DNA of 64,000 nt, taken from Streptomyces venezuelae (GTDB taxonomy: Bacteria > Actinomycetota > Actinomycetes > Streptomycetales > Streptomycetaceae). The translations under genes and the position numbers were made by a program. The stretch is from positions 2,418,001 to 2,482,000 of the forward strand of contig NZ_CP029194.1 of assembly GCF_008642375.1 (NCBI RefSeq), in the 5' to 3' direction. How positions within the stretch are numbered: position 1 is the stretch's first letter; the number at the start of each line of letters is the position of its first letter. Under the pieces are notes generated by a model. That model saw only the letters and a list, made by a program, of their open reading frames with translations, did not search any database and was not told the DNA's origin. Positions 29,991 through 39,669 of the stretch are shown piece after piece.

Positions 29991-30917
29991 ATGATCGAAG
30001 AGCTGCTGATGGCGGCCGCCGGCGCGGCCGCGGCGGTCGCGGTGTACGCGGGCGCGGCGGCGCGGGTCGTGAAGCAGTACGAGCGCGGGGTCGTCTTCCG
30101 CTTCGGCCGGCTGCGCCAGGAGATCCGCCCGCCCGGATTCACGATGATCGTGCCGGTCGTCGACCGCCTCCACAAGGTCAACATGCAGATCGTCACGATG
30201 CCGGTGCCCGCGCAGGAGGGCATCACCCGGGACAACGTCACGGTGCGGGTGGACGCGGTCGTGTACTTCAAGGTGGTCGACGCGGCGGACGCGCTGGTGC
30301 GGGTGGAGGACTACAAGTTCGCCGTCTCGCAGATGGCGCAGACCTCGCTGCGGTCGATCATCGGCAAGAGCGACCTGGACGATCTGCTGTCCAACCGGGA
30401 GAAGCTCAACCAGGGCCTCGAGCTGATGCTCGACAGCCCGGCGATGGGCTGGGGCGTCGCCATCGACCGGGTCGAGATCAAGGACGTGTCCCTGCCGGAG
30501 ACGATGAAGCGCTCGATGGCCCGGCAGGCGGAGGCGGACCGGGAGCGGCGGGCGCGGGTGATCAACGCGGACGCGGAGCTCCAGGCGTCGAAGAAGCTGG
30601 CGGAGGCGGCCGCGGTGATGTCGGAGCAGCCGGCGGCGCTGCAGCTGAGGCTGTTGCAGACGGTGATGGCGGTGTCGGCGGAGAAGAACTCGACGCTGGT
30701 CCTGCCGATCCCGGTGGAGCTCCTGAGGTTCCTGGAGCGCGCGACACCGGCGGCCGGGGAAGCGGGCGAGCACGCGGAGGCGCTGTCGCCACCACCGCCA
30801 CCGCCACCGCCACCGCTGAGCGAGGCGTATCTCAGGGGTCGGGCGGCCGCGATGGACGCGGTCGAGGACCTGACGGGCGCGTCGGTGGATCCGGTACCGC
30901 ACGAGGACGTGACCTGA
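29991..30917 (+). CDS. Slipin, SPFH/band 7 domain membrane protein
   Basis: The 308-residue protein has a short N-terminal membrane hairpin (LLMAAAGAAAAVAVYAGAA) and then the SPFH domain: VKQYERGVVFRFGRL, RPPGFTMIVPVVDR, the slipin core YFKVVDAADALVRVEDYKFAVSQ split over residues ~85-110, and KSDLDDLLSNREKLN. A coiled coil follows (ARQAEADRERRARV), and the tail holds nine consecutive prolines. Slipins organise membrane microdomains and often partner with NfeD proteases; no NfeD gene is adjacent. ATG at 29991 is preferred over the GTG three bases before it because of spacing from GGGGG. Confidence 0.88.
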   Translation: MIEELLMAAAGAAAAVAVYAGAAARVVKQYERGVVFRFGRLRQEIRPPGFTMIVPVVDRLHKVNMQIVTMPVPAQEGITRDNVTVRVDAVVYFKVVDAADALVRVEDYKFAVSQMAQTSLRSIIGKSDLDDLLSNREKLNQGLELMLDSPAMGWGVAIDRVEIKDVSLPETMKRSMARQAEADRERRARVINADAELQASKKLAEAAAVMSEQPAALQLRLLQTVMAVSAEKNSTLVLPIPVELLRFLERATPAAGEAGEHAEALSPPPPPPPPPLSEAYLRGRAAAMDAVEDLTGASVDPVPHEDVT

Positions 30918-30961
30918 GCCCGTCACGGGCAGGCGGTACGCGTCCACGAGCAGCGCACGAG

Positions 30962-30992
30962 GGAGGGGCGGGGCCCGAGGCCCCGCCCCTCC
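30962..30992. terminator. Bidirectional hairpin terminator
   Basis: GGAGGGGCGGGGC and GCCCCGCCCCTCC form a 13-bp GC stem between the convergent slipin and proS genes, with extra pairing outside (ACGA with TCGT). It lies 45 bases after the slipin stop and 22 bases after the proS stop. Confidence 0.8.
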
Positions 30993-31013
30993 GTCGTGTC
31001 ATGTGCCCCGCGG

Positions 31014-32717
31014 TCAGGCGGTGAGGCGGGCGATCGCCTCGTCGACCGTGAGCTCCTCGCGCTCGCCCGTGCGGCGGTCCTTCAGCTCCACGACGCCCTC
31101 GCCGGAGCGGCGGCCCGCGACCAGGATCTTCGGGACGCCGATGAGCTCCGCGTCGGTGAACTTGACGCCCGGGGAGACGCCCGCGCGGTCGTCGGTCAGG
31201 ACGCGCAGGCCGGCGGCGGCCAGCTTGTCGGAGACCTCCAGGGCCAGCTCGGTCTGGAGGGCCTTGCCGGCGGCGACGACGTGGACGTCGGCCGGGGCGA
31301 CCTCGGCGGCCCAGCACAGGCCCTTCTCGTCGGCGGTCTGCTCGGCGAGCGCGGCCACGGCGCGGGTGACGCCGATGCCGTACGAGCCCATGGTCACGCG
31401 GACCGGCTTGCCGTTCTGGCCGAGGACGTCGAGCTTGAGGGCGTCGGCGTACTTGCGGCCCAGCTGGAAGATGTGGCCGATCTCGATGGCGCGGTCCAGC
31501 TTCAGGCCGGTGCCGCACTTGGGGCACGCGTCGCCCTCCTGGACGACGACGACGTCGACGTACTCCTCGACCTCGAAGTCACGGCCCGCGACGACGTTCT
31601 TCGCGTGCATCCCGTCCTTGTTGGCGCCCGTGATCCACGCCGTGCCCGGCGCGACGCGCGGGTCGGCGATGTACGTGACCTTCTCCAGGCCCTGCGGACC
31701 GACGTAGCCGCGGACGAGGTCGGCGCGCTGCGCGAAGTCCTCCTCCGTCACCAGCTCGACCGTGGCGGTCGGACCGAAGTGTGCCTCGACCTTGTCCATG
31801 TCGACCTCGCGGTCGCCGGGGACGCCGACGGCGACGATCTCGCCGTCGACCTTCACCAGGAGGTTCTTGAGCGTGGCGGAGGCCGGGACGCCCAGCGAGG
31901 CGGCGAGCGTCTCGATGGTGGGGGTGTCGGGGGTCGGGATCTCCTCCGCGGCGGGGACCGCGGCGGCGTCGACCGGCTTCACCGCCTGGTAGACGGCTTC
32001 GGTGTTGGCCGCGAAGTCGCAGTTCGGGCAGTCGGCGAAGGTGTCCTCGCCGGCCTCGGCCGGGGCGAGGAACTCCTCGGACTTCGAGCCGCCCATCGCG
32101 CCCGCCGTGGCGGCGCAGATGCGGTAGTCGAGACCGAGGCGCTCGAAGATGCGCTGGTAGGCCTGGCGGTGCAGGGCGTAGGACTGGGCGAGGCCCTCGT
32201 CCTCGGTGTCGAAGGAGTAGGAGTCCTTCATGAGGAACTCGCGGCCGCGCAGGATGCCGGCCCGGGGGCGGGCCTCGTCGCGGAACTTGTTCTGGATCTG
32301 GTAGAGGATCACCGGCAGGTCCTTGTAGGACGAGCACTGGTCCTTCACCAGGAGGGTGAAGATCTCCTCGTGCGTGGGGCCGAGGAGGTAGTCGGCACCC
32401 TTGCGGTCCTGGAGGCGGAAGAGCTCGGCGCCGTACTCCTCCCAGCGGCCGGTCGCCTCGTAGGGCTCGCGGGGCAGCAGCGCGGGCAGCAGGACCTCCT
32501 GCGCGCCGATCGCGTCCATCTCCTCGCGGACCACGCGCTCGACGTTGGCGAGGACCTTCAGGCCGAGGGGCAGCCAGCTCCAGATGCCGGCGGCGGTGCG
32601 GCGGACGTAGCCGGCGCGCACGAGGAGCTTGTGGCTGAGGACCTCGGCGTCCGCCGGGTCGTCGCGCAGCGTCTTCGCCATCAACTTCGACATGCGCTGG
32701 ACCGGTGCGTTGGCCAT
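31014..32717 (-). CDS. proS: Prolyl-tRNA synthetase (bacterial type with editing domain)
   Basis: The 567-residue class II synthetase charges tRNA-Pro. Class II motif 1 is near residues 55-80 ([20 protein letters not shown]), motif 2 near 135-160 ([13 protein letters not shown]), and motif 3 near 440-460 ([17 protein letters not shown]). An INS editing domain lies between motifs 2 and 3 ([26 protein letters not shown]), so mischarged Ala-tRNA-Pro can be cleared. The C-terminal anticodon-binding domain is present. The ATG at 32717 is the family start. Its leader carries a palindromic repeat at 32740-32783. Confidence 0.97.
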   Translation of the reverse strand: MANAPVQRMSKLMAKTLRDDPADAEVLSHKLLVRAGYVRRTAAGIWSWLPLGLKVLANVERVVREEMDAIGAQEVLLPALLPREPYEATGRWEEYGAELFRLQDRKGADYLLGPTHEEIFTLLVKDQCSSYKDLPVILYQIQNKFRDEARPRAGILRGREFLMKDSYSFDTEDEGLAQSYALHRQAYQRIFERLGLDYRICAATAGAMGGSKSEEFLAPAEAGEDTFADCPNCDFAANTEAVYQAVKPVDAAAVPAAEEIPTPDTPTIETLAASLGVPASATLKNLLVKVDGEIVAVGVPGDREVDMDKVEAHFGPTATVELVTEEDFAQRADLVRGYVGPQGLEKVTYIADPRVAPGTAWITGANKDGMHAKNVVAGRDFEVEEYVDVVVVQEGDACPKCGTGLKLDRAIEIGHIFQLGRKYADALKLDVLGQNGKPVRVTMGSYGIGVTRAVAALAEQTADEKGLCWAAEVAPADVHVVAAGKALQTELALEVSDKLAAAGLRVLTDDRAGVSPGVKFTDAELIGVPKILVAGRRSGEGVVELKDRRTGEREELTVDEAIARLTA

Positions 32718-32739
32718 GGTTCTCGTACTCCTGCCGGAT

Positions 32740-32783
32740 GGGGGTCCCCCCTGCTCGAGCGCAGCCGAGAGCTCGGGGGAGGG
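32740..32783 (-). repeat. REP-like palindromic repeat in the proS leader
   Basis: GGGGGTCCCCCCTGCTCGAG and GCTCGGGGGAGGG bracket a hairpin in which TCCCCC pairs with GGGGGA and GCTC pairs with GAGC. I recall very similar sequences scattered between genes in Streptomyces genomes, so it is probably a repetitive extragenic palindrome. It starts about 23 bases upstream of the proS start. Confidence 0.5.
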
Positions 32784-32825
32784 TGATGGCCCCGAGGTTA
32801 GCCGGGCGGCCCCGGACCGGGGAAA

Positions 32826-33371
32826 TCAGTTCCGTCGCGGGAGGGGCAGCGGGGCGCCCATGACGGCGTACGGGCGGGCCGCGCTCGGGAAGTGCACCTG
32901 GCGGGCGAGGTCCTCGTACCCGAGGGCGCGGTAGAGGCCGCGGGCCGGGGAGTCGGTGTCGATGGCGGAGAGGATCGAGCGCTGCTCGTCGGCCTCGTCG
33001 GTGATCGTGGTGATCAGTCCGCGGCCCACGCCGCGCCCCTGGTAGGCGGGGTGGACATGGAGTTCGGTGATGACGAACGAGCCGTCGAGCCAGTCGGCGG
33101 TGCCCGTGGCGCGCAGGTACGGCTCCACGACGGTGGACCACCAGTGCGTACGGTCGTTGGGCATGCCGTACACGAAGCCGACGAGCCGCCCCGAGGGCGT
33201 GGTGGCGCCGTAGGAGCGGGCGCCGGGGCTCATGAGGTGGCGCAGCACGATGTGGCGGCGTACGGCGACCTCGTCCTGGTCCAGGCCGAAGGCGACCGCC
33301 TGCACGGCGAGGGCCTCGTCCACCTTGGCGGCGAGATTGACCGGTCCGATCATGACCTCTGCGTCATCCAT
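32826..33371 (-). CDS. GNAT family N-acetyltransferase
   Basis: The 181-residue protein has the GNAT acetyl-CoA loop HPAYQGRGVGRGLI near residues 115-128, preceded by the beta4 strand FVITELHVHP, and ends with the usual LYRALGYED element. The acceptor substrate is unknown. The ATG at 33371 starts at MDDAEVMIGPV; an in-frame codon three residues upstream has no support. It lies 28 bases after the other GNAT gene on the same strand, so the two are probably one transcript. Nothing in the sequence shows a specific pathway link to ispG or proS. Confidence 0.8.
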   Translation of the reverse strand: MDDAEVMIGPVNLAAKVDEALAVQAVAFGLDQDEVAVRRHIVLRHLMSPGARSYGATTPSGRLVGFVYGMPNDRTHWWSTVVEPYLRATGTADWLDGSFVITELHVHPAYQGRGVGRGLITTITDEADEQRSILSAIDTDSPARGLYRALGYEDLARQVHFPSAARPYAVMGAPLPLPRRN

Positions 33372-33399
33372 GCGGCGCACCCTACAAGCGGCCGGGGCC

Positions 33400-34245
33400 T
33401 CAGAACAGCACGCTCATGAAGGCGCCGGTCTCACGGAAGCCGACGCGGCGGTACGAGGCCCTGGCCGGGGTGTTGTAGTCGTTGACGTACAGGCTGACCA
33501 CGGGGGCGACGTCGGCGAGGGCGTACTGGAGGACGGCGGCCATGCCGGTCTCCGACAGGCCCTTGCCGCGGTGCTCGGGGGCGACCCAGACGCCCTGGAT
33601 CTGGCAGGCCTGTCGGGTGGCGGCGCCGATCTCCGCCTTGAAGACGACCTTGCCGTCCTCGATCCGGGCGAAGGAGCGGCCCGCGCCGACGAGCTCGGCG
33701 ACCCGGGCCTGGTAGAGCAGTCCGCCGTCGTTGGCCAGCGGGGAGATGCCGACCTCCTCGGTGAACATGGCCACGCAGGCGGGCATGATCGCTTCCATCT
33801 CGTCCTTGCGGACGCGGCGGACCAGCGGATCGGGCGCGACGGTGGTGGAGGGCTGCTCGGCGATCATCAGCGGCTGGCGGGCGCGGACGTCCCTGGCCGG
33901 GCCCCAGCTGGGCTCCAGGAGCCGCCACAGCTCGCCGGTGGACTCGGCGGGGCCGACGATCGAGGAGCAGCGGCGGCCGATCCTGCGGGCCCGGTCGGCG
34001 AAGGCGCGGACGGCCTCGGGCGTGGCGCAGATGGGGACGAGGTTGGCGCCGGAGTAGCAGAGCGAGCGCAGTCGGCCCTCGGTGTACCAGCCCCACATCT
34101 CGCCGCCGAGCCGCCAGGGGTCGAGCCCCGCGACCTGGACGCGTGCGGTCACGAAGGCGTTCTCGACGGGGGAGCTCTCCAGGACGGCCAGGGCGGCGCC
34201 GAGGTCGGCGGGTTCGAGGACCCGGGTGGTGGTCTCTGTCAGCAC
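33400..34245 (-). CDS. GNAT family N-acetyltransferase with DUF4081 N-terminal domain
   Basis: The 281-residue protein has an N-terminal domain of the DUF4081 type (residues ~1-130, with LGGEMWGWYTEGRL and RRCSSIVGPAESTGELW) and a C-terminal GNAT domain with the acetyl-CoA loop VAPEHRGKGLSETGMAAV and SLYVNDYNTPARASYRRVGF. This two-domain architecture is common in actinobacteria and the substrate is not known. The GTG at 34245 is the apparent start. A 31-base inverted repeat lies about 50 bases upstream, and ispG ends 248 bases upstream on the same strand. Confidence 0.82.
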   Translation of the reverse strand: MLTETTTRVLEPADLGAALAVLESSPVENAFVTARVQVAGLDPWRLGGEMWGWYTEGRLRSLCYSGANLVPICATPEAVRAFADRARRIGRRCSSIVGPAESTGELWRLLEPSWGPARDVRARQPLMIAEQPSTTVAPDPLVRRVRKDEMEAIMPACVAMFTEEVGISPLANDGGLLYQARVAELVGAGRSFARIEDGKVVFKAEIGAATRQACQIQGVWVAPEHRGKGLSETGMAAVLQYALADVAPVVSLYVNDYNTPARASYRRVGFRETGAFMSVLF

Positions 34246-34292
34246 GAGGGGGCCTCACGGTACGGATCTGCTGGTCTCCGCACTTTACCCCC

Positions 34293-34323
34293 GTGTGCTG
34301 TGACGGGGCCCGTCACAGCGCAC
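34293..34323. terminator. Near-perfect 15-bp palindrome downstream of ispG
   Basis: GTGTGCTGTGACGGG and CCCGTCACAGCGCAC are separated by one base; 14 pairs are exact and one is a G-T pair. It lies 171 bases after the ispG stop and 48 bases before the start of the next gene on the same strand. It could be a terminator or a protein-binding site for the GNAT operon. Confidence 0.5.
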
Positions 34324-34408
34324 GAAACCCCTCGGCCCGGTGGGGCGGAGGGGTTCGTGGGGGAGGAATTCCGGACACCCGCGGCGACGGGGACGACGGA
34401 CGCCGGAG

Positions 34409-34493
34409 GTGACGTCGGATCCGTGGCGGCAGGCGCCGACGGTGATGCCCTACCCGTGGCGGCAGGCACCGAGGGTGACGTCGGGCCGTGGTG

Positions 34494-34500
<7 letters not shown>
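34409..34500. repeat. 33-bp imperfect tandem repeat at the ispG 3' end
   Basis: Units begin at 34409, 34442 and 34475, each starting GTGA and sharing CCGTGGCGGCAGGC followed by CCGA; the third unit is diverged and runs into the ispG stop at 34494-34496. The 248-bp gap between ispG and the GNAT gene otherwise holds only the palindrome at 34293. No gene is evident here. Confidence 0.55.
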
Positions 34501-35651
<1,151 letters not shown>

Positions 35652-35716
35652 CTTTTGTGCAACCTCAAGGTTGTGCGTCGGCGGGCTCAGGTCTCCGAGG
35701 TTACCGCCCCGGGGGC

Positions 35717-35748
35717 GGGGGCCCCGACACCAGCGGGTCGGGGCCCCC
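35717..35748 (-). terminator. Hairpin between rseP and ispG
   Basis: GGGGGCCCCGAC and GTCGGGGCCCCC form an exact 12-bp stem with an eight-base loop, 18 bases after the rseP stop. It may uncouple ispG from the aroA-dxr-rseP transcript. Confidence 0.75.
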
Positions 35749-35765
35749 GGGAGCTGTGTCCGGAA

Positions 35766-37073
35766 CTAGGTCAGCCGCACCGGGTTGACGATGTCGGCGG
35801 CGAGGACGAGCAGCGTGAAGCAGACGAAGACACCGGCCACCACGTACGCGGCGGGCATCAGCTTGGCCACGTCGAACGGGCCCGGGTCGGGGCGCTTGAA
35901 GATCCGGGCCGTGTGGCGGCGTACGGACTCCCACAGGGCGCCCGCGATGTGACCGCCGTCGAGCGGCAGCAGCGGGAGCATGTTGAACAGGAACAACGAG
36001 ACGTTGAAGAACACCAGGAGGTTCATGAACCAGACGATGATCCGCTCCGGCGGAGCGTCGACGTTCATGAGCTCGCCGGTGAGCCGGGCGGCGCCGACGA
36101 CACCGACCGGGGAGTCCGCAGCGCGCTCCCCGTCGCCGAAGGTGGCGTCCCAGAGTCCGGGGATCTTGCCGGGGAGGGCGACGACCGACTCGACGCCGTT
36201 CTCCAGCAGGTCGGACATCCGTTCGGTGGTCTCGCCGAAGCTGAGGGCGCCGACCTCGGTCTTCGAGGCGAAGCCGAGGTAGCCGGCGTCGATGTACCGG
36301 ACCGGCTGGACGACCTGGCCGTCCTCGTCCTTCATCGGCACCTTGTTGGAGACGAGCGTCGGGTGCAGGTCGACGCGCTGGCCGCCCCGCTCGACGGTGA
36401 TCGTCGCCGTGCCGATGGTGTCGCGGATGCGGTCCGAGAGCGCGTCCCAGTCCCCCACCGGCGCGCCGTTGAAGGCGACGATCTTGTCGCCCTCTTTGAG
36501 ACCCGCCATGTGAGCCGGAGAGACGGGGTCACCCGGCTCGCACTTCTCGCGGTTCTCGCTCTGCTCGATGACGCACTTCTGGACGCCGGCGACCTTGGTC
36601 GTCTGGCCCTCGATGCCCAGCGTCATCATCGAGCCGAAGAAGAGCGCCGCCGCCAGGACCAGGTTCATGAAGGGGCCGGCGAACATCACGATCACGCGCT
36701 TCCACGGCTTGCGCGTGTAGAAGAGCCGGGTCTCGTCGCCGGGCTTCAGCTCCTCGTACGAGGCCTCGCGGGCGTCCTCGATCATGGAGCGCCAGGGCGA
36801 GGTGGAGCGGGCCTCGATCTTGCCGTCCTCGCCGGGCGGGAACATGCCGATCATGCGGATGTAGCCGCCGGCCGGGATCGCCTTGATGCCGTACTCGGTC
36901 TCGCCCCGCTTCTTCGACCAGATCGTGGGGCCGAAGCCGACCATGTACTGCGGCACACGGATGCCGAAGAGCTTGGCCGTGGAGAGGTGGCCCAGCTCGT
37001 GCCACGCGATGGAGACGAGCAGTCCCAGCGCGAACAGCACGATGCCGAGGATGTACAGGAGCACTTCGGTCAT
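35766..37073 (-). CDS. rseP: Site-2 metalloprotease RseP family
   Basis: The 435-residue membrane zinc protease cleaves transmembrane substrates such as anti-sigma factors. The HExxH zinc motif is in [14 protein letters not shown] near residue 25, and the LDG motif is [13 protein letters not shown] near 385. A single PDZ domain is seen around [19 protein letters not shown]. Four membrane helices are expected. The ATG at 37073 overlaps the dxr stop (ATGA). This dxr-rseP-ispG order is common in actinobacteria, so the link to isoprenoid genes may simply be conserved synteny. Confidence 0.94.
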   Translation of the reverse strand: MTEVLLYILGIVLFALGLLVSIAWHELGHLSTAKLFGIRVPQYMVGFGPTIWSKKRGETEYGIKAIPAGGYIRMIGMFPPGEDGKIEARSTSPWRSMIEDAREASYEELKPGDETRLFYTRKPWKRVIVMFAGPFMNLVLAAALFFGSMMTLGIEGQTTKVAGVQKCVIEQSENREKCEPGDPVSPAHMAGLKEGDKIVAFNGAPVGDWDALSDRIRDTIGTATITVERGGQRVDLHPTLVSNKVPMKDEDGQVVQPVRYIDAGYLGFASKTEVGALSFGETTERMSDLLENGVESVVALPGKIPGLWDATFGDGERAADSPVGVVGAARLTGELMNVDAPPERIIVWFMNLLVFFNVSLFLFNMLPLLPLDGGHIAGALWESVRRHTARIFKRPDPGPFDVAKLMPAAYVVAGVFVCFTLLVLAADIVNPVRLT

Positions 37074-38320
37074 GCGCGCGCCTCCGCCGTTGCCTTCGCC
37101 GCCAGCTCACGGGCCCGGGCCCGGGCCCAGGTCTCCGCTTCGAGGACGTCCGGGACGGTGAGGGAGGTTCCCGTACCGGGAACGCCGTGCTCCGCGACGA
37201 CCGCTGTGACCGTATCCATGATTCCGTTGAACGGCAGGCGTCCGGCGAGAAACGCCTCGACGCACTCCTCGTTCGCCGCGTTGAAGACCGCGGGGGCCGT
37301 GCCGCCCAGTTCGCCGACGTGCCGGGCGAGGCCGACCGACGGGAAGGCCTCCGTGTCGAGCGGGAAGAACTCCCAGGTGGAGGCCTTGGTCCAGTCGAAG
37401 GAGGGGGCCGCGTCCGGGACCCGCTCCGGCCACCCGATACCGATGGCGATGGGGCCGCCCATGTCGGGCGGAGTCGCCTGGGCGAGCGTGGAGCCGTCGG
37501 TGAACTCGACCATCGAGTGCACGTACGACTGGGGGTGCACGACGACCTCGATGCGGTCGAAGGGGATGTCGTACAGCAGGTGGGCCTCGATGACCTCCAG
37601 GCCCTTGTTCACCAGGGTGGCGCTGTTGACCGTGATCACCGGGCCCATGGCCCAGGTCGGGTGGGCCAGCGCGTCCTCGCGGGTGACATGGGCGAGCTGC
37701 TCGCGCGTACGGCCGCGGAAGGGGCCGCCGGAGGCGGTGACGACCAGCTTGCGGACGTCGGCCCGGGTGCCGGCGGCCAGCGCCTGGAAGAGGGCCGCGT
37801 GCTCGGAGTCGACCGGGATGATCTGCCCCGGCTTGGCGAGCGCCTTGACCAGCGGGCCGCCGACGATCAGCGACTCCTTGTTGGCGAGGGCGAGGGTGCG
37901 GCCCGCTTCGAGGGCGGCGAGCGTGGGCGCGAGGCCGATGGAGCCGGTGATGCCGTTGAGCACGGTGTGGCACGGGGAGGCGGCCAGCTGGGTGGCCGCG
38001 TCCGGGCCCGCCAGGAGCTCGGGGAGCGGCTCGGAGCCGTACAGCGCCTTCAGCGCCTCGCGCAGCTCGGGCAGCACCTCCTCGCGGGCGACCGCGACCG
38101 CGGCGACCTTCAGCCGGTGCGCCTGCTCCGCGAGCAGTCCGACCCGGCCGCCGGAGGCGGCCAGGGCGGTGACCCGGAAGCGGTCGGGATTGCGCAGCAC
38201 CAGGTCGATGGCCTGGGTGCCGATGGACCCGGTCGAGCCGAGGACGACGATGTCCCGGCGTCCTTCGGAGACGTCGAAGGCGATATGGGGATCGGCGAGA
38301 GGAGAGGGGCGGTCGCTCAT
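37070..38320 (-). CDS. dxr: 1-deoxy-D-xylulose-5-phosphate reductoisomerase
   Basis: The 416-residue enzyme makes MEP from DXP with NADPH, the first committed step of the MEP pathway. The NADPH-binding loop [17 protein letters not shown] is near residue 25. The catalytic region [10 protein letters not shown] and the substrate-binding [13 protein letters not shown] are both intact, as is the metal-binding IPVDSEHAA. The ATG at 38320 is preferred because a GGGGGG stretch lies just upstream and the extension to 38371 is not conserved. It starts 34 bases after the aroA-like gene, and its stop overlaps the rseP start. Confidence 0.95.
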   Translation of the reverse strand: MSDRPSPLADPHIAFDVSEGRRDIVVLGSTGSIGTQAIDLVLRNPDRFRVTALAASGGRVGLLAEQAHRLKVAAVAVAREEVLPELREALKALYGSEPLPELLAGPDAATQLAASPCHTVLNGITGSIGLAPTLAALEAGRTLALANKESLIVGGPLVKALAKPGQIIPVDSEHAALFQALAAGTRADVRKLVVTASGGPFRGRTREQLAHVTREDALAHPTWAMGPVITVNSATLVNKGLEVIEAHLLYDIPFDRIEVVVHPQSYVHSMVEFTDGSTLAQATPPDMGGPIAIGIGWPERVPDAAPSFDWTKASTWEFFPLDTEAFPSVGLARHVGELGGTAPAVFNAANEECVEAFLAGRLPFNGIMDTVTAVVAEHGVPGTGTSLTVPDVLEAETWARARARELAAKATAEARA

Positions 38321-38354
38321 GCCCCCCATTCTTGCGCCAAACGCTGTGCGGACT

Positions 38355-39599
38355 TCACGGGGTGTGGACAAACGTGTCGAAGACCCGGTGGAAGTCGGGA
38401 AAGGTCTTCTTCACACAGCCCGGGTCGTCGAAGGTGATCCCGGGGGTCCGCAGGGCGGTGACGGCGAAGGACATGACGATCCGGTGGTCGCCGTGGGTGG
38501 CGATCTCGACGGGTCCGGCCGGGGTGCCGGGGTGGATCTCGATCCAGTCGGGGCCGGTGCGGACGGTGATGCCGAGGCGGCGCAGGTTCTCGGCGCAGGC
38601 GTCGAGGCGGTCGCACTCCTTGACCCGGGTGTTGGCGACGTCCTCGATGCGGACCGGGCCGTCGGCGAAGGGGGCGAGGGCGGCGAGGGTGGGCATGGTG
38701 TCGGAGATGTCCCGCATGTTGACGGTGAGTCCGCGCAGGGTGCCGGTGGAGCGGACGGTGGTGCCGGTGTCGGTGATCTCGACCTCGGCACCCATGCGGC
38801 GCAGGACGTCGACGAAGGCGAGGTCGCCCTGGAGGGCGCCGGTGCCGAGGCCGGGGACGGTGACGGAGCGGCCCGGTTCGAGGGCGGCCGCGGCGAAGAA
38901 GTAGCTCGCGGTGGAGGCGTCGGGCTCGATGCCGTACGTCCTCGCGCGGTAGCCGGTGGGGGCGACCCGGTACGTACGGCCCTCCTGGCGCACGTCGGCG
39001 CCGAAGGCGCGCATCATCGCGAGGGTGATCTCGACGTACGGCTCCGAGACCAGATCGGTGACCGTGATGTCGAGGCCCTCGGCGGTGAGCGGGCCCAGCA
39101 TGAGCAGGGCCGTCAGGTACTGGGAGGACTGCCCGGCGTCGAGGGTGAGCGCGCCGCCCTTCACGCCGGAGGCGTGGACGGCGAGGGGGTGGTGCCCCTC
39201 CTTCTCGCCGTGCCGGAGGTCGACGCCGAGGTCGCGCAGCGCGGTGCTGAGGGGGCCGAGCGGGCGGCGGCGCATCTGGGCGGAGGCGTCGAAGCGGTAC
39301 GTGCCGCGGCCCGCGGCGACGAGGGTGGGCAGGAAGCGGGCGGTGGTGGCGCCGTCGCGGCAGTAGACCTCGGCGGTGTCCGCGCCGGGGCCGTCGGGGC
39401 GGCCCTCGATGTGCCAGGCACCGGGCTCGCGGCGCACGGCGTAGCCGAGGGCGGTGAGGCCTTCGGCGAAGCCCTCGGTGTCGTCGGAGACGAGCGGCCT
39501 GAGGAGGGTCGTGATGCCCTCGGCGGCGGCGGCGAGGAAGAGCGCGCGGGCCGTGACGGACTTGGAGCCGGGGATGTCGATGACGGTCACGGCGACCAT
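38355..39599 (-). CDS. aroA: Diverged 5-enolpyruvylshikimate-3-phosphate synthase (AroA family)
   Basis: The 414-residue protein has the EPSPS two-domain fold. Retained active-site elements are PGSKSVTARALFLAA (Lys13, Ser14, Arg18), DAGQSSQYLTALL, the Asp in MRDISDTMPTLAAL, RVKECDRL, THGDHRIVM and KKTFPDFH. The usual GNAGTAMRP loop instead reads RDGATTARF at 81-89, so Ala84 sits where E. coli has Gly96 and Asp82 where it has Asn94. EPSPS makes the aromatic-pathway intermediate EPSP from shikimate-3-phosphate and PEP. This may be a second, specialised copy rather than the housekeeping enzyme. It lies 34 bases upstream of dxr on the same strand. Confidence 0.8.
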   Translation of the reverse strand: MVAVTVIDIPGSKSVTARALFLAAAAEGITTLLRPLVSDDTEGFAEGLTALGYAVRREPGAWHIEGRPDGPGADTAEVYCRDGATTARFLPTLVAAGRGTYRFDASAQMRRRPLGPLSTALRDLGVDLRHGEKEGHHPLAVHASGVKGGALTLDAGQSSQYLTALLMLGPLTAEGLDITVTDLVSEPYVEITLAMMRAFGADVRQEGRTYRVAPTGYRARTYGIEPDASTASYFFAAAALEPGRSVTVPGLGTGALQGDLAFVDVLRRMGAEVEITDTGTTVRSTGTLRGLTVNMRDISDTMPTLAALAPFADGPVRIEDVANTRVKECDRLDACAENLRRLGITVRTGPDWIEIHPGTPAGPVEIATHGDHRIVMSFAVTALRTPGITFDDPGCVKKTFPDFHRVFDTFVHTP

Positions 39600-39669
39600 C
39601 CTGCCGTGACCTGCGGCGCGGTCGTGCCACGGTCCGCCACGTGGACGCGTGTGCCCGCAACGGCCGGGG

